From positions 1 through 46,404 of the forward strand of contig CAJWBE010000028.1 of NCBI GenBank assembly GCA_913020045.1: a stretch of 46,404 nt of DNA, written 5' to 3'. The notes below the pieces were generated by a model. That model worked only from the letters and a program-made list of their open reading frames with translations. It searched no databases and was not told the DNA's origin. The position numbers and the translations under genes are program-made. The first letter of the stretch is position 1. Each line of letters starts with the position of its first letter. Below, one piece after another: positions 1 to 7,890 of the stretch. The stretch is from an uncultured Oleiphilus sp. Its GTDB lineage: Bacteria; Pseudomonadota; Gammaproteobacteria; Pseudomonadales; Oleiphilaceae.

Positions 1-114
1 TCGCTGCACCCGCATCTAATCTTAGGCAGTGCTGTGCTAGCATCAATCAGCATGGCGCTCATTTTTTTACGTTTCACTTTAATTTGGCTTCGCCCGCGTC
101 CTGACGCGGCTTAA
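1..114 (+). CDS. C-terminal end of a probable membrane protein (partial)
   Basis: Frame 1 is open from the first base to a TAA at 112-114. Its 37 residues include a hydrophobic stretch (LILGSAVLASISMALIFL) followed by an arginine-rich tail (RPRPDAA), as expected for the last transmembrane helix and cytoplasmic tail of an inner-membrane protein. The start lies outside the window, so the family cannot be named. A short inverted repeat (ccgcgtc/gacgcgg, 94-109) overlaps its last codons. A chance open frame is possible, because only 38 codons are visible. Confidence 0.4.
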   Translation, partial: SLHPHLILGSAVLASISMALIFLRFTLIWLRPRPDAA

Positions 115-144
115 CCAACCATCACACTTTACGAGACAATTAGT

Positions 145-537
145 ATGAGCAAGCTTTTTTCAGAATTACTCACCATGGCGTCGCAACAGGAACAGCCGCA
201 GCGCTTATTGTTTCTGTTTGCGTCAGTCGAAGAAAAGAACCCAAAAAAAAGCAAAAAACATAAGCAAGGTACGATTACTCCCGTCATGTGTGTCGACAAG
301 CTGCCGGAAGATTTAAGCGATTTCGAGACCCTGATAAAAGAAGCAGACAGCATCAATAAAACGTGGGACTTCGTATTAATATCAGGCCTGAATGGCCAAA
401 ACGGCGTGGCACCGACCGAAGAAGAAGCAGAGCCATTTCTAAACAAAATGACCAATGATGTAGCAAGCGGTCAGCAGCTATCGCGCTACATGATTCTGGA
501 TCGCCAGCAGCAACCTATCGAAATGATGGGGAATTAA
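145..537 (+). CDS. Small conserved cytoplasmic protein of unknown function
   Basis: 130 residues, no signal peptide and no membrane segment. A conserved core (QRLLFLFASVE, then PVMCVDKLPEDLSDFETL) is followed by WDFVLISGLNG and an acidic helix (APTEEEAEPFLNKM). This pattern belongs to a small gammaproteobacterial family that, as I recall, is often labelled 'ribonucleotide reductase subunit alpha' in databases. The protein has none of the length or radical/active-site features of a real ribonucleotide reductase, so I do not transfer that name. The lysine-rich insert near residues 33-42 (KNPKKSKKHK) looks like a disordered loop. It stands alone, with its own upstream spacer. Confidence 0.8.
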   Translation: MSKLFSELLTMASQQEQPQRLLFLFASVEEKNPKKSKKHKQGTITPVMCVDKLPEDLSDFETLIKEADSINKTWDFVLISGLNGQNGVAPTEEEAEPFLNKMTNDVASGQQLSRYMILDRQQQPIEMMGN

Positions 538-587
538 TCTTTATTCGAGTTTAAAAAAACATCGCTCAGTATGCTGCGCCAAGCTGT

Positions 588-767
588 TTAGGGCGCAGCA
601 GTCGGCGCTAACGCCTGAATTTCTTCTCTGATTTTTTCTGCTTCAGCCGTCATCATCGAATAAGACTTGATGTCGCCGCTGCGCTGCGCCTGCATCGCTT
701 GCTCTAGCTTCGCTTCATAACTTTTCTGTAGTGCTTTTGCGGGATCTTTCTTGAAAAAGGAAAACAT
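588..767 (-). CDS. DUF6435-like small protein
   Basis: 59 residues beginning MFSFFKKDPAKALQKSYEAK. The rest is an amphipathic helix rich in Glu, Lys and Ala (LEQAMQAQRSGDIKSYSMM). This matches a family of tiny proteins of the form M-F-x-F-F-K-K-D-P containing 'EQAMQAQRxGDI', which I recall as DUF6435. The frame stays open upstream to 890, but that extension is not protein-like. The ATG at 767 has a GAGG about 10 nt upstream and begins exactly where family members begin. Function is unknown; coiled-coil or oligomer-forming behaviour is only an inference from composition. Confidence 0.7.
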   Translation of the reverse strand: MFSFFKKDPAKALQKSYEAKLEQAMQAQRSGDIKSYSMMTAEAEKIREEIQALAPTAAP

Positions 768-993
768 AGTCGTCAATACCTCAGTAAACGTTGCTAAGTA
801 TACGCAGCTTAATGGTTTCCAGATTGCTTTGGTAAGCGGCGCTACAAAAATAACTCGACACACAAGCGGCCTTATTTCATTTTGAAACAAAGAGCACGCT
901 TATCAGCACAAATCGTTAATCTACATGGCTTTAGTTAATCGCAATCTAGTGCTAAGTTGGTTAAACCTTGTACAAAAGAATGTGAGTAATGCC

Positions 994-1803
994 ATGCCTA
1001 TTAACATTAACGGTTCCAGCTCTTACGCACCTAGCGCATCAACGCGAGACTCAGTTTCGACGGGCTTCGAACGTGTCAGCTCTGGGCAGCGCATCAATAA
1101 TGCTAGTGACGATGCGGCCGGCGTGGCGATTGTTAGTCGTATCTCAACAGAAATAGAAGGCTTAAGTGTCGCCTCGCGTAACGCAGCCGACGCTATATCA
1201 CTAACGCAAGTCGCCGATGGTGCCTTGAGTAGCGTGAGCGACAACATCGCTAGAATTCGAGAACTGGCATTGAGCGCCGCAAATGGCACCTTAAACGATC
1301 AAGATCGTCAGGCACTTGCTGCCGAGGCTGAACAGTTAACGGAAGAAAACAGCCAGATTCTCGAAGGCTCAAGTTTCAATGGCGCCTCCTTATTCGATAA
1401 TCAAAATGAGCGGTCCTTCCAAGTAGGCCCTAACGCTGAAGACACCTTAACCACACCAGCAAATGACCTTGCATCTGCATTGGAAGCACTAGGTCTTGAG
1501 GATATTGATATCAGCACGCAAGAAGGCGCCAGCAACGCCCTAAGCGTGCTGGATGAAGCAGAACAAGCCGTGTCCTCTCAAGCCAGCAAGTTCGGCGCGC
1601 TCTCCAATCGACTCGAGTCCAGCATTGACAATATAGAGCGCACACGGATCAATGAAACCGAAGCGCGTAGCCGAATCGAGGACGCAGATCTCGCTGAAGA
1701 ACTCGCCAATATTTCAGCAGGCTTGGTTCGGGAGCAAGTGGGCATTGCAGTTCAAGCGCAGGCGAACACCTCAGAAAGCGCTGTGCTGAAACTACTTCAA
1801 TAA
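994..1803 (+). CDS. Solitary short flagellin
   Basis: A flagellin of 269 residues from the ATG at 994, chosen because MPININ matches the usual flagellin start; the frame is open from 925. The N-terminal D0/D1 signature is clear (RVSSGQRINNASDDAAGVAI, then IRELALSAANGTLNDQDRQA). The C-terminal D1/D0 part ends VREQVGIAVQAQANTSESAV. Only a short variable centre is present, so there is no large D2/D3 outer domain. The first helix is shorter than usual: the familiar N-terminal leucine-rich stretch before RVSSGQRI is replaced by a Ser/Thr-rich sequence. No fliD, fliS, flaG or other flagellar gene is nearby. It could be an alternative filament subunit or a displaced flagellin. Confidence 0.9.
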   Translation: MPININGSSSYAPSASTRDSVSTGFERVSSGQRINNASDDAAGVAIVSRISTEIEGLSVASRNAADAISLTQVADGALSSVSDNIARIRELALSAANGTLNDQDRQALAAEAEQLTEENSQILEGSSFNGASLFDNQNERSFQVGPNAEDTLTTPANDLASALEALGLEDIDISTQEGASNALSVLDEAEQAVSSQASKFGALSNRLESSIDNIERTRINETEARSRIEDADLAEELANISAGLVREQVGIAVQAQANTSESAVLKLLQ

Positions 1804-1845
1804 CAAGCCGTCGCTCTTGCGCTAAGCAATACTTTTCCGAGGACA

Positions 1846-1881
1846 TTTGCGATGACCCCGCTTTAGGGTTTCATCGCGAAC
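1846..1881 (+). terminator. Hairpin downstream of flagellin
   Basis: The arms gcgatgaccc (1849-1858) and gggtttcatcgc (1866-1877) pair with one small bulge. They can be extended by T-A pairs outward (tttgcga/tcgcgaa). A second small hairpin, cggctt-aa-aagccg, follows at 1892-1905. Neither is followed by a U-run, so a classical rho-independent terminator is not proven; a stable 3' end or processed RNA is also possible. Confidence 0.4.
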
Positions 1882-2004
1882 CTTCATCCTCCGGCTTAAA
1901 AGCCGCTTAGTTGAAAAGCGATAGGAGTTCTGTACAAGCAAATACTGTTTACGCTATTCTTTTCTCTCTCCACAAGAACGGAACGCCTAGCAGCAACACT
2001 TTCG

Positions 2005-2373
2005 ATGACACACAACCAAGCCAAACAATCTCACTGGATGCTCGCATTGCTATTTTGCTTTAGCTTTCAAGCATTCGTGCCTGCCGGCTATATGCTCGGC
2101 AGCACCAGTGATGGTGTGATCACCTTGTGTACCGGCGATGGCCTTAGTCAGGTTCTTGCGAGCGCTTTCTCTGATGAACCCGTTGAACAGTCACACGACC
2201 TAAGCGCCGAACCGTGCGTGCAGTCTGCATCAGCTGAACCCGCATCACTCAATTCATTGACCATTGTGCAACATGCGCAAGCTCACACGCGCTACGCCCA
2301 GCGTATTGTTCGTAGTCATCAACAATCACTCTCTCCCCGCTACCATTCCCGCGCTCCGCCACGCCTTGTGTAA
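2005..2373 (+). CDS. DUF2946-like exported protein of a copper-type cluster
   Basis: 122 residues. An N-terminal hydrophobic segment (MLALLFCFSFQAF) is followed by VPAGYMLG and ITLCTGDG. The pattern 'P-A-G-[YF]-M ... L-C-x-x-D-G' is the hallmark of DUF2946-like proteins, short membrane-anchored proteins that frequently sit beside copper transport or copper-sensing genes. The tail is rich in His, Arg and Pro (RYHSRAPPR). It precedes the MbnP/MbnH pair by 166 bp on the same strand. Family assignment is from motif memory; a metal role is inferred from family habit and neighbours. It may belong to the same transcript or have its own promoter. Confidence 0.6.
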   Translation: MTHNQAKQSHWMLALLFCFSFQAFVPAGYMLGSTSDGVITLCTGDGLSQVLASAFSDEPVEQSHDLSAEPCVQSASAEPASLNSLTIVQHAQAHTRYAQRIVRSHQQSLSPRYHSRAPPRLV

Positions 2374-2538
2374 GTGCTGCATCGCGTAAATCGCTACCTG
2401 CAGACTCAATCTCAATATTACTAAGCAAACGCTGAACGCTTTCTATCGAAATGTGATGACTCTCGTCGAGTGTATCTTTTTCATGTCATAGGTGAGCTTC
2501 AGCCAAACGATTGATCAAACACAAGACTGGAATAGCTC

Positions 2539-3429
2539 ATGAAAAACGCCCTTATCACGCTGATAGCGTGCACAACTCTCGCCGCCTGCAGCAGTAGTAG
2601 CAATACCCCGATCACCAGCAGTAACCTGCAAGACATCACCATTCCATTTAGCGCCGTCGCAGGCGACACCGCCATCACGTGTGACGCGACCCTCACACCG
2701 GTAGGCAGCGCAGCAGGTAGCGCCTCGATCCTCAACTTCAAATTCTATGTCCACAACGTCATCCTAAACGGCGACGACGGTAACGATTACGCAGTGACCC
2801 TCACCGACAGTGATTGGCAAGATGAAGGTGTGGCCTTGCTCGACTTTAACGATCTCAGCACGGACCCAGACCCTTGTGGTGGGGCTATCAGAGAAACCAA
2901 CACGGAGCTCACAGGCACCGTAAATGCTGACGCAGATGTTTCATTTGAAGGTATCACGTTTAGCATTGGCGTCCCTTCAGACCTAAACCACATCGACATC
3001 AGCACCTTTAGAGACGGCTCAGTGCTCAATATCATCTCCATGTACTGGGCATGGCAAAGTGGCCACAAGCACATGCGATTGGATGTCGACCCCTTAGAAG
3101 GCGCGTTGGCGAATTGGAATTTCCACCTGGGCACTACGGGCTGTAGCGGCGGTTCAGAAACCGAACCAGAACTCGTGACTTGCTTGCGATCTAATATTCC
3201 AACGATCTCCTTGGACACTTATCGCCAAGGTAGCGACAGTATCGAATTTGATTATGCTCAATTGGTCGCTGACACAGATATTACGACCACCTCTGCTCCA
3301 GCGTCCGGCTGCATGTCTGGCCCAACAGACACGACTGATTGCAATGAAGTGTTCTTAAAGCTAGGCCTAGACCACAGCACGGGCAATGCCCACGCCTCCA
3401 CCATGCAAAGCGCATTTTCGGTTCAATAA
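2539..3429 (+). CDS. MbnP-like copper-binding lipoprotein (metallo-mystery pair, four-Cys protein)
   Basis: 296 residues with a lipoprotein signal (LAAC, Cys17). The body carries the family's early FKFYVHNV motif (residues 67-74), cysteines at 48, 113, 202, 215, 258 and 268, and the central WAWQSGHKHMRLDV motif (170-183). MbnP proteins are periplasmic or outer-membrane copper-binding beta-sandwiches. A conserved tryptophan is oxidised to kynurenine by the di-heme partner MbnH, and the W-x-W-Q-S-G motif holds candidate tryptophans (170, 172), with His176 and His178 alongside. The next gene is that partner, and the two reading frames are nearly adjacent. Methanobactin biosynthesis genes are absent, as in many MbnPH loci outside methanotrophs. 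Confidence 0.85.
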   Translation: MKNALITLIACTTLAACSSSSNTPITSSNLQDITIPFSAVAGDTAITCDATLTPVGSAAGSASILNFKFYVHNVILNGDDGNDYAVTLTDSDWQDEGVALLDFNDLSTDPDPCGGAIRETNTELTGTVNADADVSFEGITFSIGVPSDLNHIDISTFRDGSVLNIISMYWAWQSGHKHMRLDVDPLEGALANWNFHLGTTGCSGGSETEPELVTCLRSNIPTISLDTYRQGSDSIEFDYAQLVADTDITTTSAPASGCMSGPTDTTDCNEVFLKLGLDHSTGNAHASTMQSAFSVQ

Positions 3430-3445
3430 GAGTCAGTTGAATCCT

Positions 3446-4639
3446 ATGAAAACTTTGCATGTTTGCGCGCAGCCAATGCTGCGCGCCTTTTTTACGCTCT
3501 TATTCGTTGCGTCTCTGTTCGGGCTTTCGGCTTGCAACGGCAGTAGCAAAACGACCTTTGTGCTAGAGACTAATAGCGAATTTTCTTGGGGGCTGAGCGA
3601 AAGTACTGCCCTGCCCATTGAACCCGATAGCAACCCAATGACCGAAGCCAAGTTTCAACTGGGCCGCCATCTATTCTATGACGACGCCCTGTCAGGAAAT
3701 GGCACTCAATCATGCAACTCTTGCCACGAACAAGCCCTAGGGTTTGCAGATGGCGAAACGCTACCGGTCGGCTCAACGGGCCAAGTCTTAGCACGCAATG
3801 CGCAAGGACTCCTCAATGTCGCCTATAACTCGACGCTCACTTGGGCTAACTCAAGCTTATTGTCACTCGAAGCACAAATCGCGGTACCGTTATTTGGTGA
3901 AGATCCTATCGAGCATGGCATTAACGATAGCAACGAAGAGCTTGTACTAGATGCCTTGCGTGCCAACCCTCTTTACCCCGATATGTTTGCAGCTGCGTTT
4001 CCGAACGATGGCGACCCTGTAGACATGAACAATGTTATTCGTTCACTTGCTGTGTTTGTGCGCGGCATGGTGTCCTTCGAAACGGACTTTGACCGCTTTC
4101 AATCGGGTGACACCGACGCCTTATCGGCGTCTGCCCAGCGCGGACAAACCCTATTTTTTAGCGAAGGGCTTGAGTGCTTTCATTGCCATGGCGGCTATAA
4201 CTTCAGCGACTCAACCGCCGACCGGACCATGTACCCCGCCTTCATCGAAAGGCCGTTCCATAATACCGGACTGTTTAATATTGGCGGCACCGGAGACTAC
4301 CCAAGCGACAACACCGGTATATTCGAGTTAACAGGCGTTCCCTCTCACATGGGTAAGTTTCGCGCGCCGACGCTCAGGAATATCTCAGTGACAGCGCCCT
4401 ACATGCACGATGGTTCGATGGCAGACCTTGAGGAAGTCATCGATTTTTATGCAGCAGGGGGCCGCAACATTGCCGCTGGCCCCAACGCCGGAGACGGCAG
4501 ACTCAACCCTTTTAAAGACAGTCTGGTCAACGGTTTTAGCGTCACGCCCAGCGAAAAACAAGATCTGATCGCGTTCCTGAATGCCCTAACCGATGAATCG
4601 TTCAATACCAATCCACGTTTTAGTGACCCCACGGAGTAA
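3446..4639 (+). CDS. MbnH-like di-heme c-type enzyme (MauG/CcpA superfamily)
   Basis: 397 residues from the ATG at 3446; the open frame extends upstream into mbnP, but the lipobox LSAC (Cys30) fixes this start. Two c-heme motifs, CNSCH (90-94) and CFHCH (244-248), lie in the arrangement of bacterial di-heme peroxidases. Also visible are LGRHLFYDDALSGN, LTWANSSLLSLEAQ, VPLFGEDPIEHG and PYMHDGSMADLEEVI. The family member MbnH modifies tryptophan in its partner MbnP through a high-valent di-heme state. The immediate downstream position and the 16-nt gap to the mbnP-like gene make this a metallo-mystery pair. Both partners appear lipid-anchored. A plain cytochrome c peroxidase is the alternative, but the partner argues against it. 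Confidence 0.88.
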   Translation: MKTLHVCAQPMLRAFFTLLFVASLFGLSACNGSSKTTFVLETNSEFSWGLSESTALPIEPDSNPMTEAKFQLGRHLFYDDALSGNGTQSCNSCHEQALGFADGETLPVGSTGQVLARNAQGLLNVAYNSTLTWANSSLLSLEAQIAVPLFGEDPIEHGINDSNEELVLDALRANPLYPDMFAAAFPNDGDPVDMNNVIRSLAVFVRGMVSFETDFDRFQSGDTDALSASAQRGQTLFFSEGLECFHCHGGYNFSDSTADRTMYPAFIERPFHNTGLFNIGGTGDYPSDNTGIFELTGVPSHMGKFRAPTLRNISVTAPYMHDGSMADLEEVIDFYAAGGRNIAAGPNAGDGRLNPFKDSLVNGFSVTPSEKQDLIAFLNALTDESFNTNPRFSDPTE

Positions 4640-4644
4640 GCAAC

Positions 4645-5841
4645 GTGAAGACAAACTACCTTGCCATGGCAGCAGGCCTATCGGCACTGCTAATTCACAC
4701 CTCTGTCTCGGCCCACGGATTATGGCAACCAACGCCTGGCGCCGCATTGAATATGGAAGTGACCACCAGCTACCGCAATCAAGGAACCGCCGACGGGCAA
4801 CTATGGAACATTCCCGGCGTATTAATGGGAGGAGAAACTCACGGAACCGAAAAAGGCTTTTCGCTAGACAGTGCCGTAATCGAGCTGTCCTACTTTGACA
4901 ACGAACATGTCTACGGCATTGCAGAAGTCTCGGTGCATGGCCAACACAGCGAAGTCGACATGGAAAAAGCTTACCTGGGCGCACTGTGGCAGCAAGGTGC
5001 CACCCAACTGCAACTCGAAGCAGGCAAACTATCCGCCCAGTTCTCACCCCAACATGGCAAACACACCAATGCGCGCAACTTCGTAGACCAACCTCTGGCG
5101 TACGATGCACTGTACGGCGGTCATTTTAATGACATCGGCGCTCGCGCCATTCTCAGCCATGCCGAGGGTCGCGGGGTCGGCATTGAAGTTTTTAATGGGG
5201 ACAGCTACCCGGCCAGCAACAACGACAACCCCGGTGCAGGAGACATCTTTGCCTTCTATCACCTGACGTTCGACTCAATCCTGCTGCAAAGCCGTGTTTG
5301 GTATGGCGCATACAAAGCGAACGACCGTGTAGACGAAAGACTGACCAGCGGCGATGGCCACAGTCACGGTGTCACCAGCACGGACCCAAGCTACTGGTTC
5401 GACGGTGATACACGCACTCTAGGGCTGCGCAACAAGATGATATGGCTCGGCTGGGATTGGGCTCAGGTTAACCTTACTGCAGAATACATGCAGGCAGATA
5501 TCGAAGGAACAGTGCGTGACGATTTACGACAGGCCAAACTCGACAGCCAAGTCGATGCTATGTGGGCAGCACTAGAAATAAAGCGCGGCAAGCATACGCT
5601 CGCCCTCGCCTACGATCAGATTCAAACAGACAACACCTTACTCGGCGACGCAGGCCCTGCATTAGCTGAACTAAGTGGGTTAAACACTATGTCCGATAAT
5701 CCAAACCGTTTTCGCATCGCCTATCTTCAGCAATGGCAAGACCATTTAAAGTGGAGTGTTGAGCTGCACGCTGACGGCAGTACCGAAGATGAATTTAACG
5801 CCGTATTGTTTGCACTGCGTTGGAACGGAAGCTGGCCTTAG
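4645..5841 (+). CDS. Outer-membrane beta-barrel protein of the MbnPH operon
   Basis: 398 residues with a GTG start at 4645 (GGAG upstream, 5 nt after the mbnH stop) and a signal peptide ending near VSAHG. The mature protein is a series of amphipathic strands with alternating aromatics and ends in a strand closing on W-P after FALRWNGSW, consistent with a porin-like barrel of about 16-18 strands. His-rich stretches occur at EVSVHGQHSEVDME and GDGHSHGV. Tight coupling suggests it moves or presents the metal handled by the MbnP/MbnH pair, or anchors them at the outer membrane; that is inference. I cannot assign it to a named porin family. Confidence 0.75.
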   Translation: MKTNYLAMAAGLSALLIHTSVSAHGLWQPTPGAALNMEVTTSYRNQGTADGQLWNIPGVLMGGETHGTEKGFSLDSAVIELSYFDNEHVYGIAEVSVHGQHSEVDMEKAYLGALWQQGATQLQLEAGKLSAQFSPQHGKHTNARNFVDQPLAYDALYGGHFNDIGARAILSHAEGRGVGIEVFNGDSYPASNNDNPGAGDIFAFYHLTFDSILLQSRVWYGAYKANDRVDERLTSGDGHSHGVTSTDPSYWFDGDTRTLGLRNKMIWLGWDWAQVNLTAEYMQADIEGTVRDDLRQAKLDSQVDAMWAALEIKRGKHTLALAYDQIQTDNTLLGDAGPALAELSGLNTMSDNPNRFRIAYLQQWQDHLKWSVELHADGSTEDEFNAVLFALRWNGSWP

Positions 5842-5924
5842 CATTTGAAAATAGGCATCGAGGGTATGGCGTTTTCCATGACCATTTCGATCGATCACCT
5901 GGCTGTAGCGCCGTATTGAAAGCG

Positions 5925-6533
5925 TTAATTAAGTGCGCCGTTATCGGATAAAAGCGCATAGATTTCTGCTGCCATATCGGCGTAGCCTTGCGCATTAAAA
6001 TGAACGGCGTCTGACTTCTTGGATGGGCTACGCATCAAACTAGCCACCACGCTTTCATCAAAGACTAAGTCATACTTTTCAGCAAGATCACCATAAAAAG
6101 GCGCGGCATTAGAGAACAAACTTTTTTCGGGGACGCCAATGAGTACCACGGGTAAACCTCTATCGAACGCGACCTGAATCATTTTTTCTAGATTACGTTT
6201 TATCTTACTTTTGCTTTGATTCTGGAGGATATCATTGCCTCCTTCTAACAGAATGAGCAAGCTAGGATGATGTTCCTCAAGTACCTCTGGAAGCCGAACT
6301 AAACCCTCACTCGTTGTTTCACCTGACACCCCAGCGTTTACGACATTGAGTCCCGACAACTCAGCCAGCACACTGGGATAGCTATTTTCCAGACTCGTCC
6401 CGACGCCCGCCGTTAAACTATCGCCAAAGGCAACAATGACATCGTCCGCACCCAATGCATCCAGCTTCGGTCCGCCGCACCCCACCAAAACAAACGCGAA
6501 CCAAATAGTTAAAAGTGACCTCGACGTTAACAT
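5925..6533 (-). CDS. SGNH/GDSL esterase, TesA/arylesterase type, lipoprotein
   Basis: 202 residues. Lipobox LVGC (Cys19) predicts a lipoprotein. The four SGNH blocks are intact: FGDSLTAG with nucleophile Ser39, NAGVSGETT (Gly), GGND with Asn100, and DAVHFN with Asp175 and His178. It resembles TesA-type multifunctional acyl-CoA thioesterase/arylesterases, which act on short and medium acyl or aryl esters in the periplasm. The usual partner, a LolD-like ABC ATPase divergent from tesA, is not present here. An AGGT about 7 nt before the ATG supports the start. Confidence 0.88.
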   Translation of the reverse strand: MLTSRSLLTIWFAFVLVGCGGPKLDALGADDVIVAFGDSLTAGVGTSLENSYPSVLAELSGLNVVNAGVSGETTSEGLVRLPEVLEEHHPSLLILLEGGNDILQNQSKSKIKRNLEKMIQVAFDRGLPVVLIGVPEKSLFSNAAPFYGDLAEKYDLVFDESVVASLMRSPSKKSDAVHFNAQGYADMAAEIYALLSDNGALN

Positions 6534-6607
6534 TGGCTTTACCTATCTAACGCTCGGTTAAGGTAGTGTTTGCGCGCCCAGAACCGCAAACAACGTTGAC
6601 TAATTTG

Positions 6608-6973
6608 TTATGTGTTTTTTTGCTCATTAAATAGCACTTTGTTTGAAAATGGATCAATAACTGTAAAGCAACGACTCCCCCAAGGAGCTTGCTCAATGGA
6701 CGGCTTGCTGTACCCGTATGATGTTGAAGCTAACTCCTGAAATAATGTATCGAGATCAGCGACATTAACAAAGGTTTTGCTGCCTGGAGTGCAGTCGCCG
6801 GAGTGCTCACTAAGGTGAAATAAAAGACTCCCTTTTGATACCTGCATATAAACAGGAAAACCCGCGTCGAACCGGTGCTCCCAGTCTAAGGTCATGCCTA
6901 GAAAGCCCAAATAGAACTCTTTAGCCTTTTCTTCATCAAATATTCTAATAATTGGTATAGCTTGAAAATCCAT
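6608..6973 (-). CDS. Glyoxalase-fold (VOC superfamily) protein
   Basis: 121 residues from the ATG at 6973 (the frame also has a TTG two codons upstream). The beta-alpha-beta-beta-beta pattern of the vicinal-oxygen-chelate fold is visible: AIPIIRIFDEEKAKEFYLGF, LDWEHRF, LLFHLSEH, then FVNVADLDTLFQEL and CFTVIDPFSNKVLFNE. This is the bleomycin-resistance/glyoxalase subgroup with a short FYLGFLGM motif. Substrate is unknown; drug sequestration, isomerase or dioxygenase activity are all seen in this fold. It stands alone and is followed by REP-like palindromes on its promoter side. Confidence 0.85.
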   Translation of the reverse strand: MDFQAIPIIRIFDEEKAKEFYLGFLGMTLDWEHRFDAGFPVYMQVSKGSLLFHLSEHSGDCTPGSKTFVNVADLDTLFQELASTSYGYSKPSIEQAPWGSRCFTVIDPFSNKVLFNEQKNT

Positions 6974-7002
6974 TCTCAATACTCGGTTTACACCTAACCG
7001 TT

Positions 7003-7018
7003 AAAGGGGTAGACCCTT
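7003..7018. repeat. REP-like half palindrome (aaaggg/cccttt)
   Basis: The sequence aaagggg-taga-cccttt forms a short hairpin close to the start of the glyoxalase-fold gene. Its core (aaagggg...gaccccttt) is the same as in the larger palindrome about 50 bp downstream. The two together look like a pair of REP/REPIN-type elements rather than a gene-specific operator. Confidence 0.5.
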
Positions 7019-7059
7019 TCGCCGCAACCAGGAAGCTTTAGTCTTGTTTTTATGCATAA

Positions 7060-7104
7060 GGAATAAAGGGGTCTGACCCCTTTATTCCTTGACCCCTTTA
7101 TTCC
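7060..7104. repeat. REP-like palindrome GGAATAAAGGGGT-ctg-ACCCCTTTATTCC plus extra half copy
   Basis: The 13-base arm at 7060-7072 is exactly complementary to 7076-7088. A further copy of the right arm (gaccccttta ttcc) follows at 7091-7104. Sequences with the core aaaggggtc-agaccccttt are, as I recall, common intergenic repeats in marine gammaproteobacteria and go with RAYT (TnpA-REP, Y1 transposase) families. No RAYT gene is in this window. The position between a convergently placed gene end and a gene start fits a non-autonomous REP. Confidence 0.75.
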
Positions 7105-7158
7105 GTCTAAGTCGAGTTGCGCATAAAAGTCTCACGACCCTTGGACGACACCTTGAAT

Positions 7159-7734
7159 CTACTTCGAATCAGCCCGACTAACAAAACGTCGTTCTTCAAC
7201 ATTGACCGTTATACGTTCGCCGCTAGAGATATGTTCTGGCACCTGAACCGTTAAGCCGGTGGATAAAATAGCGGGTTTAGTGCGCGCAGTTGCCGACTGC
7301 CCTTTGATCGCAGGGTCGGCTTCGACGATATCTAGGTCAACGTTAGCAGGCAGGTCGAGAGCGATGGGAGCCTCGTCCACGATAACCACTGACAAGCCTT
7401 CGGTCGTTTCATCGATAAATAGTAATTCGTCTTCGATTTGTTCTTTATTAAAACTGTAGGCGGAATAATCTTCGTCATCCATAAATACGTATTCATCACC
7501 GTCCGAGTACGAAAACTTCGCAGGGCGTCGCGTTAGGTCAGCCAAGGTCAGCATATCGGAGTCTTTAAATGACTGATCAATTTTATTTCGCGTCGCGGCA
7601 TCGTACATGCGCATGCGATAGATACTGCCACCTGCCCGACCTTGCGGCACAGAACGTTCAATGGTCTTGATAATGTAGACACTGCCATTGTATTCAATCG
7701 CACTATTCTTTTTTATTTCACTCGCTTTTGGCAT
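7159..7734 (-). CDS. efpL: Elongation factor P-like protein EfpL (YeiP)
   Basis: 191 residues with KOW-like N-terminal and two OB domains. It starts [17 protein letters not shown] and ends [12 protein letters not shown], close to E. coli YeiP. The domain I tip carries Arg33 (VPQGRAGG), which in the EfpL subfamily replaces the lysine modified in EF-P. The protein therefore works without beta-lysylation or rhamnosylation. It relieves ribosome stalling at polyproline and some other motifs. The C-terminal signature [19 protein letters not shown] is intact. It is a single-gene unit. Confidence 0.95.
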   Translation of the reverse strand: MPKASEIKKNSAIEYNGSVYIIKTIERSVPQGRAGGSIYRMRMYDAATRNKIDQSFKDSDMLTLADLTRRPAKFSYSDGDEYVFMDDEDYSAYSFNKEQIEDELLFIDETTEGLSVVIVDEAPIALDLPANVDLDIVEADPAIKGQSATARTKPAILSTGLTVQVPEHISSGERITVNVEERRFVSRADSK

Positions 7735-7890
7735 CGGTTTGGACTCTGTTTAGATTCTGAAATCAAAGGGTAAAGATGGCGGTCTTTCTCGCGCCGCCAA
7801 ATAAACGCAGCCGGTATACTAAACAGTTTGGGGGAACGGTTCAAAGCGCTATCTTACGTTTAAGACTCAGCGCAAAACGACATGGCGTTA

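Noticed and set aside
145-537. The label 'ribonucleotide reductase subunit alpha' for the first small protein
   Set aside because: At 130 residues it has none of the catalytic or allosteric parts of that enzyme; the name is a propagated database label, so I kept it as unknown.
2787-3218. Long antisense open frame opposite the MbnP gene
   Set aside because: It lies wholly within a well-supported coding gene on the other strand and has no family-like sequence.
4586-5110. Antisense open frame opposite the barrel gene
   Set aside because: Arg/Cys-rich and without motifs; a shadow of the real genes.
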